This document shows, in pieces, positions 48,722 through 57,009 of a DNA stretch of 64,000 nt. Both the position numbers and the translations under genes were made by a program. The DNA is from Clostridia bacterium (lineage in GTDB: Bacteria; Bacillota; Clostridia; Christensenellales; Borkfalkiaceae): the NCBI GenBank assembly GCA_900764105.1, contig CAAFMS010000013.1, positions 86,079 to 150,078 on the forward strand, written 5' to 3'. The notes under the pieces were generated by a model, which saw nothing but the letters and a program-made list of their open reading frames with translations, was not told the DNA's origin and ran no database searches. Position 1 is the first letter of the stretch; each line of letters starts with the position of its first letter.

Positions 48722-50305
48722 GTGTTACAGGTAAGCGGAGTAAGTCTGCAATTCGGCAGCAGAAAATTATTTGAGGACGTAAACATTAAATTCACGAAAG
48801 GAAACTGCTACGGAATAATCGGCGCGAACGGCGCGGGAAAGTCCACTTTTCTGAAACTTTTATCGGGCGAACTCGAAACTCAGAAAGGCGATATAATTCT
48901 CGATAAAAACGAGCGTATGTCTGTTTTGAAACAGGATCAGAACGCCTACAACGACGAGACTGTTTTAAGGACGGTGATGCTCGGACACAAGAGGCTTGTG
49001 GACGTAATGGACGAAAAAGACGCCCTTTACGCGAAAGAGGACTTCACGGACGAGGACGGCATAAAAGCGGGCGAACTCGAAACGGAGTTTGCCGAACTCG
49101 GCGGCTGGGACGCGGAGAGCGACGCGGAAAAACTTCTGAACGCCCTTGATATTCCGTCCGAGCATTTTCAGATGAAAATGGGCGAACTCGACGGTAAAGA
49201 AAAGGTTAAAATCTTGCTTGCGCAGGCCCTTTTCGGCAATCCCGACGTGCTTATTTTAGACGAGCCGACGAACAACCTCGATATTAAAACCACCGAATGG
49301 CTCGAAAACTTTTTGATTGACTTCGAGAATACCATAATAATAGTCTCGCACAACAGGTACTTTTTAAATAAGGTATGCACCTATATATGCGACGTCGATT
49401 TCGGCAAAATCAACGTGTACTTCGGAAACTACGACTTCTGGTACAAGACGAGTCAGTTGATAGCCCGTCAGCAGAGGGAACAGAACAAGAAAGCCGAACA
49501 GAGGGCGAAGGAACTTAAAGAGTTTATCGCTCGGTTCTCTGCGAACGCTTCCAAGTCGAAACAGGCTACTTCGAGGAAGAAGGAACTCGAAAGTCTTACC
49601 ATAAACGATATTAAAGTGTCGTCGAGAAAGTACCCGTATATCAATTTCAAGTACGACAGAGAGATAGGCAACGACATACTTTTCGTCGAAAACCTCACGA
49701 AAGAGGGCTACTTCGAGAACCTCACGTTTACGGTAAACAGAGACGAAAAGATAGGAATAGTAGGCAAAAACAGTAAGGCGATAACTATGCTTTACGATAT
49801 TTTAGCGGGAAAAGAAACGGCGACGAGCGGATATTACAAGTGGGGCAAGACGATAATTCCCACCTACCTTCCGCAGAATAACGACGAATATTTCGTCGGT
49901 TGCGACTTGTCGCTCGTTGACTGGCTTTCGAGATTTTCCTACGACCATTACGAGGAATTCGTAAGAGGCTGGCTCGGCAGAATGTTGTTTACGGGCGAAG
50001 AATCGCAGAAAAAAGCGAGCGTAATTTCGGGCGGAGAAAAGGTCAGATGTATGCTTGCCAAAATGATGCTCGAGGGCGGCAACTTTATGATGCTCGACGA
50101 GCCGACAAACCACCTCGACCTCGAATCCATCACCTCGCTCAACGACGGTCTCGAGAATTTCAAAGGTTGCCTCTTGATGACGAGTCAGGACAGAGAACTT
50201 ATGAACACGGTATGCAATCGTATCATCGAGTTGGACGGAACCAAGACTTACGATAGGCCCGTAAATTACGACACCTATCTCGAAGAAACGGTAATCAATA
50301 AGTAA
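48722..50305 (+). CDS. ABC-F family ATPase (ribosome-associated)
   Basis: The 527-residue product has two ABC domains joined by a charged linker (about 235-290) and no membrane segments, the ABC-F layout of translation factors that act at the ribosomal E site. The first domain has GANGAGKSTFLK and ILDEPTNNLD. The second has an intact VISGGEKVRCMLAKMML signature and MLDEPTNHLD, but its Walker A reads VGKNSKAITML instead of GxNGxGKT, so it may hydrolyse poorly; such a divergent site is known in a YbiT-like Firmicute branch. It starts at a GTG at 48722 behind AGGAG. Confidence 0.88.
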   Translation: MLQVSGVSLQFGSRKLFEDVNIKFTKGNCYGIIGANGAGKSTFLKLLSGELETQKGDIILDKNERMSVLKQDQNAYNDETVLRTVMLGHKRLVDVMDEKDALYAKEDFTDEDGIKAGELETEFAELGGWDAESDAEKLLNALDIPSEHFQMKMGELDGKEKVKILLAQALFGNPDVLILDEPTNNLDIKTTEWLENFLIDFENTIIIVSHNRYFLNKVCTYICDVDFGKINVYFGNYDFWYKTSQLIARQQREQNKKAEQRAKELKEFIARFSANASKSKQATSRKKELESLTINDIKVSSRKYPYINFKYDREIGNDILFVENLTKEGYFENLTFTVNRDEKIGIVGKNSKAITMLYDILAGKETATSGYYKWGKTIIPTYLPQNNDEYFVGCDLSLVDWLSRFSYDHYEEFVRGWLGRMLFTGEESQKKASVISGGEKVRCMLAKMMLEGGNFMMLDEPTNHLDLESITSLNDGLENFKGCLLMTSQDRELMNTVCNRIIELDGTKTYDRPVNYDTYLEETVINK

Positions 50306-50376
50306 AAAGCGGTCTATAAGTCGATAAACGAAATATTTTCAACTAAAAACCGAAATAAATATAAAGGAGTAAAAAT

Positions 50377-51393
50377 ATGAAAACAATACTTGTTACGGGC
50401 GGCGCCGGTTATATCGGCAGCCATACTACGATCGAACTTATACAGAGCGGATACGACGTCGTAGTCGTAGACAATTTGTATAATAGTAAGGAAGAGGCGG
50501 TAAGAAGAGTAGAGCAAATCGTCGGCAAGAAGATTAAGTTCTATAAAGCGGACGTACTCGACAAAGACGCCATGAGAGAGATTTTCAAAAAGCACGATTT
50601 CGCTGCGGTTATAAACTTCGCGGGATATAAGGCTGTCGGAGAATCGGTTCAAAAGCCCATAGAATATTACGAAAACAACATAAGCGGTATGCTCGCTTTG
50701 ATCGACGTAATGAGAGAGTTCAACGTCAAAAACCTCGTATTCTCGTCGTCTGCTACCGTTTACGGAAATCCGCATACCGTTCCCATAACGGAGGATTTCC
50801 CCCTTTCGACTACTAACCCTTACGGCTCGACGAAACTTTTCATCGAATACATTTTAAAGGACTTGGCGAAAGCCGACCCCGAGTTCAATATCGCGATTTT
50901 GCGTTATTTCAACCCGATCGGCGCGCACCCGTCGGGACTTATAGGCGAGGATCCGAACGGTATTCCGAACAATCTTTGCCCGTATATCACCAAGGTTGCA
51001 GTCGGCAAACTCAAAGAAGTACACGTTTTCGGAAACGATTATCCGACGAAAGACGGTACGGGCGTAAGAGACTATATTCACGTTGTGGATTTGGCGAGAG
51101 GACACGTTCTTGCGGTCAATAAGCTTCTCACGAAGTCGGGATTGTTTATAGTCAACCTCGGCACGGGCAGAGGATACAGCGTTCTCGAAATGATAAACGC
51201 GTTTTCGAAGGCTCTCGGAAAGGAAATTCCTTACGTTATCGACCCGAGAAGACCGGGGGATATACCCGAGTGTTACGCAGACCCGACGAAAGCGTACAAT
51301 CTCATCGGATTTAAGGCTGAAAAGACTTTGGACGATATGAGCAGAGACGCTTTGAACTGGCAGATGAAGAACCCCGACGGCTATCCCGACTAA
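50377..51393 (+). CDS. galE: UDP-glucose 4-epimerase
   Basis: Interconverts UDP-glucose and UDP-galactose for sugar breakdown and surface polysaccharide synthesis. The 338-residue product has the NAD-binding TGGAGYIGSHT, NFAGYKAVGESV, the catalytic Ser/Thr (SSSATVYG), YGSTKLF (Tyr-Lys pair) and RYFNPIGAHPSG. AAGGAG precedes the ATG by seven bases. A terminator-type hairpin follows. Confidence 0.95.
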   Translation: MKTILVTGGAGYIGSHTTIELIQSGYDVVVVDNLYNSKEEAVRRVEQIVGKKIKFYKADVLDKDAMREIFKKHDFAAVINFAGYKAVGESVQKPIEYYENNISGMLALIDVMREFNVKNLVFSSSATVYGNPHTVPITEDFPLSTTNPYGSTKLFIEYILKDLAKADPEFNIAILRYFNPIGAHPSGLIGEDPNGIPNNLCPYITKVAVGKLKEVHVFGNDYPTKDGTGVRDYIHVVDLARGHVLAVNKLLTKSGLFIVNLGTGRGYSVLEMINAFSKALGKEIPYVIDPRRPGDIPECYADPTKAYNLIGFKAEKTLDDMSRDALNWQMKNPDGYPD

Positions 51394-51419
51394 AAATAGA
51401 ATGTAATTATTTGCGACTG

Positions 51420-51446
51420 ACCGACGGCGTTTGTCCGTCGGTTTTC
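51420..51446 (+). terminator. Terminator of galE
   Basis: ACCGACGG, loop CGTTTGT, CCGTCGGT, then TTTCTCT. It lies 14 bases before the comF start. Confidence 0.7.
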
Positions 51447-51459
51447 TCTATATAGGTAT

Positions 51460-52185
51460 ATGAAAAAGATTTTTTACAGACTTAAAGAGGCGTTTTTGCC
51501 GAGAAATCTGACCTGTTCGTACTGCGGCAGGGAGAGTTTCACGGGAAAGATACTCTGCGAGAAATGTCTTGAAAAACTCGAACCGAACGACGAATATATT
51601 TGCGATCATTGCGGCGACAAGACCGAAATACCGACTACTTTTTGCGACAGGTGTAAAGGTCGGCTGTTATCTTTCGACAGGGCGAGAAGCGTCTACGTCT
51701 ACGGCGAAGTCTCGGGCGCGCTTATCAGAAAACTCAAATACGACGGCGAAAAGTATCTCGCGGAAGAGTTTGCTAAAAAGTTGTACGAACTTTACGTTTT
51801 CTCGGTCACCTACGCAGACGGAATAGTATACGTTCCCGTAACCGATAAAAAATTGAAAAGAAGAGGTTACAATCAAAGCGAACTTCTCGCCGAAAACCTT
51901 GCGAAACTCAGCGGCGTTCCGCTTCTTTGCGTACTCGAAAAGACGAAAGAAACGGAAAGTCAGGTCGGCAAATCGAGATCTGACAGACAGAAAAATCTCG
52001 ACGGCAGTTTTGCGGTTACGGACAGAAAAGGGGTAAAGGGGAAAAGACTTGTACTCGTGGACGACGTAATGACTACGGGAACGACTGCAAACCTGATAGC
52101 GGAAAAGTTAAAGAAAGCGGGCGCGGAGGAAGTATTCGTTCTGACCGTTGCCACTGCGAATAATCGCCATGCCAGACAAGAATAA
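51460..52185 (+). CDS. comF: ComF-family competence-associated phosphoribosyltransferase
   Basis: The 241-residue product has N-terminal zinc-binding Cys pairs (CSYCGRES, CEKCLEKL, CDHCGDKT, CDRCKGRL), LKYDGEKYLAEEFA and the PRPP-type loop LVLVDDVMTTGTTA. ComF proteins support uptake of transforming DNA. The last six or so residues (NRHARQE) are encoded by the left end of a repeat element at 52169, which therefore replaced the original C-terminus. The usual partner helicase gene comFA is not adjacent. Confidence 0.9.
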   Translation: MKKIFYRLKEAFLPRNLTCSYCGRESFTGKILCEKCLEKLEPNDEYICDHCGDKTEIPTTFCDRCKGRLLSFDRARSVYVYGEVSGALIRKLKYDGEKYLAEEFAKKLYELYVFSVTYADGIVYVPVTDKKLKRRGYNQSELLAENLAKLSGVPLLCVLEKTKETESQVGKSRSDRQKNLDGSFAVTDRKGVKGKRLVLVDDVMTTGTTANLIAEKLKKAGAEEVFVLTVATANNRHARQE

Positions 52186-52447
52186 TACGAACTTTGGTCT
52201 AACGGTGTGTTTTTGACTAATACTGCGTTCTGCTCGCGGCTTATACGTCAAGTATTAAGCCGTTTGCACGCCTTGTCTTAGCCTAAAAATACACCGTTAG
52301 ACTTGCCTGCAACCAAAACGCCGATATTTTCGATGATTTTTGGTAAAGGCGAATGCAGATGTACTCAACGTACTTCAAACGAGAATTTGCCGAAAAGCAC
52401 GGAAATAGCGGCGTTTTAGCAAGGTTCGTTTTATTCTTGTCTGGCAT
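52169..52447. repeat. 279-bp nested inverted-repeat element (MITE-like, or a three-way-junction RNA-like fold)
   Basis: Outer arms ATGCCAGACAAGAATAATAC and TTTTATTCTTGTCTGGCAT are inverted. Inside are two further stem-loops: TCTAACGGTGT...ACACCGTTAGA (about 52199-52302), itself holding CGGCTTATAC/GTATTAAGCCG, and AAAACGCCG...CGGCGTTTT (about 52315-52416). The element overlaps the end of comF and fills the gap to the Fic-like gene. No protein is encoded. Confidence 0.7.
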
Positions 52448-52541
52448 AGGAACGAAATTCCCGAACAAATTTAAAAACGCTTGACTTTTGGGGTGTATTT
52501 TTATATAATTATAAGCGATAAATAACCCCACGGAGAAAAAT

Positions 52542-53480
52542 ATGGACGTTGAATACATTGAAATACGGGAGTCTCTTCAACTGAGAGCGGAATATACGGC
52601 GAGATTGAACCTTATTCCGTACGACGGCTCCATCGAAATAAAAGACAGAAACGGCAAGAAATATATATATATAAGGAAAAGGGTTTTAGGTAAAAATACT
52701 TCTACCTTTGTCGGGGCGTATTCGGACGAGCTTTTTGCTTCGGTCTTGAAACTCCTGAAAAAGTCAAAAGAATATAAAAAGCAGATAAGAGCGTTAGACA
52801 AAAAACTTGCATTGCTTGGTTATAGTGACCGTGAATTGTCGGCGAGAGTCTTGATTAATATCGACTTCGCGAGGGCGAACGTGAAATCGAGTATATACGA
52901 CCAAGCCATTCTCGAAGGTATAGCGACAACTTTTCCAGACACGGAAACCATACTAGAAAACGGAAAAGTGCGGGGAATGTCGGCTAACGACGTGCAAAAA
53001 ATTCTCAATCTGAAACACGCGTGGGAATTTATTATGGATAAAGACGTCGTGGCGAGTAAAACCGACTATTCGGTTTTATGCTATATTGCGGGACTTGTGA
53101 ACGAGGGCTTTTACACCTATGGCGGGAGAATAAGGAGCGTTCCCGTCGCTATCGGCGGCTCGGACTACGTTCCGCCCATACCGATAGAAGTTGACGTAAA
53201 GGAAAAAATATCCGAAATAATCGACAGCAAACTTTCGGCTATTGATAAGGCGATTGAACTGTGTCTTTATTGTATGAAAACGCAGGCGTTCAACGACGGC
53301 AATAAGCGGGCGGCGGTAATATTTGCAAACCACTATCTGATTTCACAAGGAGAGGGACTGCTCGTAATTCCCGAAAAACGGGTTTCTGAGTTTAAAAAAA
53401 TGCTTGTCGGTTATTATGAGGGTAAGGACGAGGCGAATATAAAACGATTTATGAAAGAACAATGTTGGAAAAAGTTTTGA
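52542..53480 (+). CDS. Fic/Doc-family protein with altered catalytic motif
   Basis: The 312-residue product has the Fic core at its C-terminal third, but the motif reads TQAFNDGNKRAAVIFAN (247-263): the catalytic His of HxFxDGNxR is Gln248, while Asp252, Gly253, Asn254 and Arg256 are kept. AMP-transfer should be lost or changed. An N-terminal module (YDGSIEIKDRNGKKYIYIRK) precedes an inhibitory-helix-like AILEGIATT (122-130). No antitoxin gene is adjacent. The start codon follows CGGAG by six bases. Confidence 0.82.
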   Translation: MDVEYIEIRESLQLRAEYTARLNLIPYDGSIEIKDRNGKKYIYIRKRVLGKNTSTFVGAYSDELFASVLKLLKKSKEYKKQIRALDKKLALLGYSDRELSARVLINIDFARANVKSSIYDQAILEGIATTFPDTETILENGKVRGMSANDVQKILNLKHAWEFIMDKDVVASKTDYSVLCYIAGLVNEGFYTYGGRIRSVPVAIGGSDYVPPIPIEVDVKEKISEIIDSKLSAIDKAIELCLYCMKTQAFNDGNKRAAVIFANHYLISQGEGLLVIPEKRVSEFKKMLVGYYEGKDEANIKRFMKEQCWKKF

Positions 53481-53561
53481 CGATTTAGAGTTGGGTTTGT
53501 CGATGGCTATCGGCTAACGAAAAACTTATTCAAGGTATAATTTTTTCAAAAAGAACCGCTC

Positions 53562-53590
53562 TTGACAAATTTTCGACAATAGTATATAAT
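53562..53590 (+). promoter_or_regulatory. Consensus promoter giving a leaderless aminotransferase mRNA
   Basis: TTGACA (53562-53567), exactly 17 bases, TATAAT (53585-53590). Only eight bases separate the -10 box from the ATG at 53599, so the message should start at or next to the start codon. Confidence 0.8.
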
Positions 53591-53598
53591 AAACAGGT

Positions 53599-54807
53599 AT
53601 GAACGTTAAACTTAGCAAAAGAGTAAACGGGGTTGCGGCGTCGAAAACGCTCGCGATTTCCGCAAAAGCGCAAAAGATGAAAGCCGATGGGATTTTTGTC
53701 GTCAACTTCGGAGTGGGCGAACCCGATTTTTCGACTCCCGATTTCGTCGCGAACGCCGCGATTAAGGCTATTTATGATGGAAAAACCAAATATACGCCCG
53801 TCGCGGGAATCGCTCCCCTTCGGGAAGCGGTCGCAAGGGAACTCGAAAAATCTACGGGGCTTAAATATTCGGCGAGCGAAGTCGTTGTCGCAAGCGGCGC
53901 GAAACAGCCCATTTATAACGTGGTTTCCACGCTTGCGGAAGAGGGCGACGAGGTAATTATTCCGTCGCCTTATTGGGTAACGTATCCCGAAATAGTAAAA
54001 TATTGCGGCGCGACAAGCGTTTTTGTCGAAACCAAGGAAGAAAACGGCTTTAAAATTACCGCCGAGGAACTCGAAAAGGCGATTACGCCGAATACGAGAC
54101 TTATAATTCTCAACTCGCCGTGTAATCCCACGGGAGCCGTTTACAAAAAAGAGGAACTCGAAAAAATTGCGGAAGTAGTAAAAAAACACGACGGAATATT
54201 CGTTTTGTCGGACGAAATTTATAAAAATCTCGTATACGACGGCGAAAAACACGTTTCGATAGCCACGATTGACGGAATGAAGGACAGGACGATAATAGTT
54301 GACGGCGTGTCGAAGTCCTACGCTATGACGGGTTGGAGGCTCGGTTGGAGCGTCGCCCCCGAAATTATTTCGCAGGCTATGACGAGGGCGCAAAGTCATA
54401 TAACTTCGTGCGCGAATTCGATTGCGCAGTACGCCGCGTTAGCCGCGCTCACCGACGAAAAGGACACCGAGGCGTTTATAGCCGAGATGAACGGGATCTT
54501 TGAACGCCGAAGAAATCTTGCGGTGAAACTTCTTAGCGAAAACGGGATAAAATACATTAAGCCTCACGGCGCGTTTTATCTTTTTTTGAAAATTTCCGAT
54601 ACATTCGGGAAGAGGAGTTCGGGCGGCAGAGCGATAAATTCGGCAGAAGAATTTTGCGACGCTTTGATTACCGAAAACGGAGTTGCGACCGTTCCCGGCG
54701 AGGCGTTCGGAGCAGGCGAATACGTGAGAATTTCCTACGCTTTGGACGAGGAAAAAATTGCCGAGGGAATAAAGAGAATCGCCGAATTTATCAGATTATG
54801 CAAATAG
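53599..54807 (+). CDS. aspB: Class I PLP aminotransferase, aspartate aminotransferase type
   Basis: Transfers amino groups between aspartate (or a related amino acid) and 2-oxoglutarate. The 402-residue product has NFGVGEPDFSTP, SGAKQPIYN, NSPCNPTGAVY, LSDEIYKNLVYD, the PLP-binding Lys in VDGVSKSYAMTGWRLGW and a final EYVRISYAL region with the substrate Arg. It is likely expressed from a leaderless mRNA. It lies 42 bp before fhs. Confidence 0.9.
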   Translation: MNVKLSKRVNGVAASKTLAISAKAQKMKADGIFVVNFGVGEPDFSTPDFVANAAIKAIYDGKTKYTPVAGIAPLREAVARELEKSTGLKYSASEVVVASGAKQPIYNVVSTLAEEGDEVIIPSPYWVTYPEIVKYCGATSVFVETKEENGFKITAEELEKAITPNTRLIILNSPCNPTGAVYKKEELEKIAEVVKKHDGIFVLSDEIYKNLVYDGEKHVSIATIDGMKDRTIIVDGVSKSYAMTGWRLGWSVAPEIISQAMTRAQSHITSCANSIAQYAALAALTDEKDTEAFIAEMNGIFERRRNLAVKLLSENGIKYIKPHGAFYLFLKISDTFGKRSSGGRAINSAEEFCDALITENGVATVPGEAFGAGEYVRISYALDEEKIAEGIKRIAEFIRLCK

Positions 54808-54849
54808 TAAACGAACTTAAAAAATCGGCTTGACGGGAGGGAAAAAGCA

Positions 54850-56517
54850 ATGAAAACGGACATAGAAATAGCGCAAAGTTGCAAAATGAAAGATATAGCG
54901 GACGTCGCGAAGTCATGCGGTATAGATTTAAAATATTTGGAGCGTTACGGCAATTATAAGGCGAAAATCGACCTCGAATATCTCAAAAACGTCGAAAAAA
55001 AAGGTAAACTTATACTTGTTACAGCAATTACTCCAACCCCTGCCGGCGAGGGTAAAACCACAACCTCGATAGGACTTTTGGACGGACTGAGAAGAATAGG
55101 CAAAAACGCAATAGCCGCTCTTCGCGAACCGTCGCTCGGTCCCGTGTTCGGCGTGAAAGGCGGAGCGGCGGGCGGCGGATATGCTCAGGTCGTTCCCATG
55201 GAGGATATAAATCTGCATTTTACGGGCGATTTTCATGCGATTTCGGCGGCGGGTAATCTGCTTGCGGCAATGCTCGACAATCATATTCAACAGGGCAACG
55301 AACTCAATATAGACCCGCGAAAAATAGTGTGGAAGAGGCTCGTCGATATGAACGACAGGCAACTTCGTTTCATAGTTGACGGACTCGGAGGCAAGACGAA
55401 CGGAACGCCGAGAGAGGACGGTTTCGAGATAACCGTCGCATCCGAGGTTATGGCGGTATTCTGCCTTGCATCTTCGATCGCGGACTTGAAAAAACGGTTT
55501 TCCGCAATGATTGTGGCGTATACCTACGACGATAACCCCGTTACAGCCGGCGATTTGAAGGCGGCGGGCGCTATGACCGCGCTTCTTAAAGACGCGTTGA
55601 AGCCGAATCTCGTTCAGACTTTGGAGGGGTCGCCCGTATTCGTTCACGGCGGACCGTTCGCGAATATTGCCCACGGTTGCAACTCGGTTTTAGCGACGAA
55701 AGCGGCGCTCGCGACTTCCGATTACGTCGTTACGGAAGCGGGTTTCGGAGCCGACCTCGGGGCGGAGAAATTTCTTGACATAAAGTGCAGAGCGGCGGGG
55801 CTTGAACCCGACGCGGTAGTCGTGGTCGCTACGGTCAGGGCGCTTAAAATGCACGGTGGACTTAAAAAGACCGAACTTAACGAAGAGAATCTGACGGCTT
55901 TAAAAAACGGACTTCCGAATCTTTTAAGGCACGTTTCAAACGTTAAAAACGTATATAAACTTCCTTGCGTCGTGGCTGTAAATCGTTTCCCGACGGACAC
56001 AGAAAGGGAAATCGAACTCGTTATAGACGAGTGTAAAAAATTCGGCGTAAACGTAAGACTTTCCGAAGTATGGGCGAAAGGCGGCGAGGGCGGCGAAGAA
56101 CTCGCGAAAGAGGTCGTAAGGCTTTGCGACGAAGAGAAAGGCGATTTTACGTTCGCATATCCGCTCGATATAAGCGTAAAAGAGAAAATAGAAGCGGTCG
56201 TTAAGAAGATTTACGGTGGCGACGGGGTGGCGTTTACGCAAGTCGCCGAGAAGCAGATTTTAAAAATAGAGGGAATGGGTTACGGAAATTTACCCGTATG
56301 TATGGCGAAAACGCAATATAGTTTTTCGGACGACCCGTTAAAACTCGGCGCGCCGACGGGCTTTACGGTGACGGTAAGAAACGTAAAAGTATCGGCAGGA
56401 GCAGGGTTTATCGTTGCGCTTACGGGCGATATAATGACGATGCCGGGGCTGCCGAAAAGACCTGCCGCAGAGAATATCGACGTGGACGAAAACGGCAAGA
56501 TAATCGGCTTATTCTGA
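54850..56517 (+). CDS. fhs: Formate-tetrahydrofolate ligase
   Basis: Makes 10-formyl-tetrahydrofolate from formate, THF and ATP, feeding purine synthesis or acetogenic one-carbon flow. The 555-residue length is normal. It shows TPTPAGEGKTTTSIGL (P-loop), LREPSLGPVFGVKGGAAGGG, HFTGDFHAI, EAGFGADLGAEKFLDIKCR and PGLPKRPAA. GGGAGG lies before the ATG. A terminator follows at 56558. Confidence 0.96.
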   Translation: MKTDIEIAQSCKMKDIADVAKSCGIDLKYLERYGNYKAKIDLEYLKNVEKKGKLILVTAITPTPAGEGKTTTSIGLLDGLRRIGKNAIAALREPSLGPVFGVKGGAAGGGYAQVVPMEDINLHFTGDFHAISAAGNLLAAMLDNHIQQGNELNIDPRKIVWKRLVDMNDRQLRFIVDGLGGKTNGTPREDGFEITVASEVMAVFCLASSIADLKKRFSAMIVAYTYDDNPVTAGDLKAAGAMTALLKDALKPNLVQTLEGSPVFVHGGPFANIAHGCNSVLATKAALATSDYVVTEAGFGADLGAEKFLDIKCRAAGLEPDAVVVVATVRALKMHGGLKKTELNEENLTALKNGLPNLLRHVSNVKNVYKLPCVVAVNRFPTDTEREIELVIDECKKFGVNVRLSEVWAKGGEGGEELAKEVVRLCDEEKGDFTFAYPLDISVKEKIEAVVKKIYGGDGVAFTQVAEKQILKIEGMGYGNLPVCMAKTQYSFSDDPLKLGAPTGFTVTVRNVKVSAGAGFIVALTGDIMTMPGLPKRPAAENIDVDENGKIIGLF

Positions 56518-56557
56518 GACTTTTGCAAGGTGATTAGCCGAAATCGAATATATAGAA

Positions 56558-56596
56558 ATAAGATACCTGCACCAATGCGTCGGGTGTCTTTTTTTT
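56558..56596 (+). terminator. Terminator of fhs
   Basis: The stem AGATACC...GGGTGTCT is followed by seven T. Confidence 0.75.
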
Positions 56597-56639
56597 AATA
56601 TGTTGGATTGTTAAAATTATTATTTTAGGGAATATTTTT

Positions 56640-56971
56640 TCTTAAAAATGCAAATATTTTTAAGAATTACGGGACGTCGCCCCCGACGACCCGCTTTATT
56701 CTCTTAAAGCCTTTTTTAGAAAACTATACTTTTAATAAAAATCTTCCAAATGTAAACTTGCATTATTTGCCGTCACCTTCGGGGAAGGTGGCTCGGCGAG
56801 GACTATCGAGCCGAGACGGAAGGGGACAATAAATCACTACTATGTTTTGCCTCGCAAGGTGAAATTTATCTACCGATAAGTGAAATCGCTAAAAGCGGTG
56901 AAATTTGCTTTGCAGTAGTAAGTGACGACGCCTTATTCTAAAAAATGCTTGCATTTTTAAGAATAAGGCGT
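56640..56971. repeat. Repeat-filled gap between fhs and the ABC exporter genes
   Basis: From left to right: a CTTAAAAATGC-type palindrome (56640-56667), a GGGACG-type core (56672-56690), a truncated MITE-family copy with only its left arm (GTCACCTTCGGGGAAGGTGG, 56772-56838), short hairpins (GCTAAAAGCGG, TTGCTTTGCAG), and a second copy of the long ACGCCTTATTCT...AAGAATAAGGCGT palindrome (56928-56971), related to 22386-22435. The last probably terminates both converging units. Confidence 0.65.
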
Positions 56972-57009
56972 CTCGCTTTCATAGTCTTTTTATTTGAAAA
57001 TAGGAAATA

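Noticed and set aside
48589..48774. Open frame of 61 codons before the ABC-F gene
   Set aside because: Overlaps a hairpin and the ABC-F start, with no ribosome site or sensible protein composition.
53530..54399. Minus-strand frame of 289 codons
   Set aside because: Antisense to the aminotransferase gene; covers its promoter.
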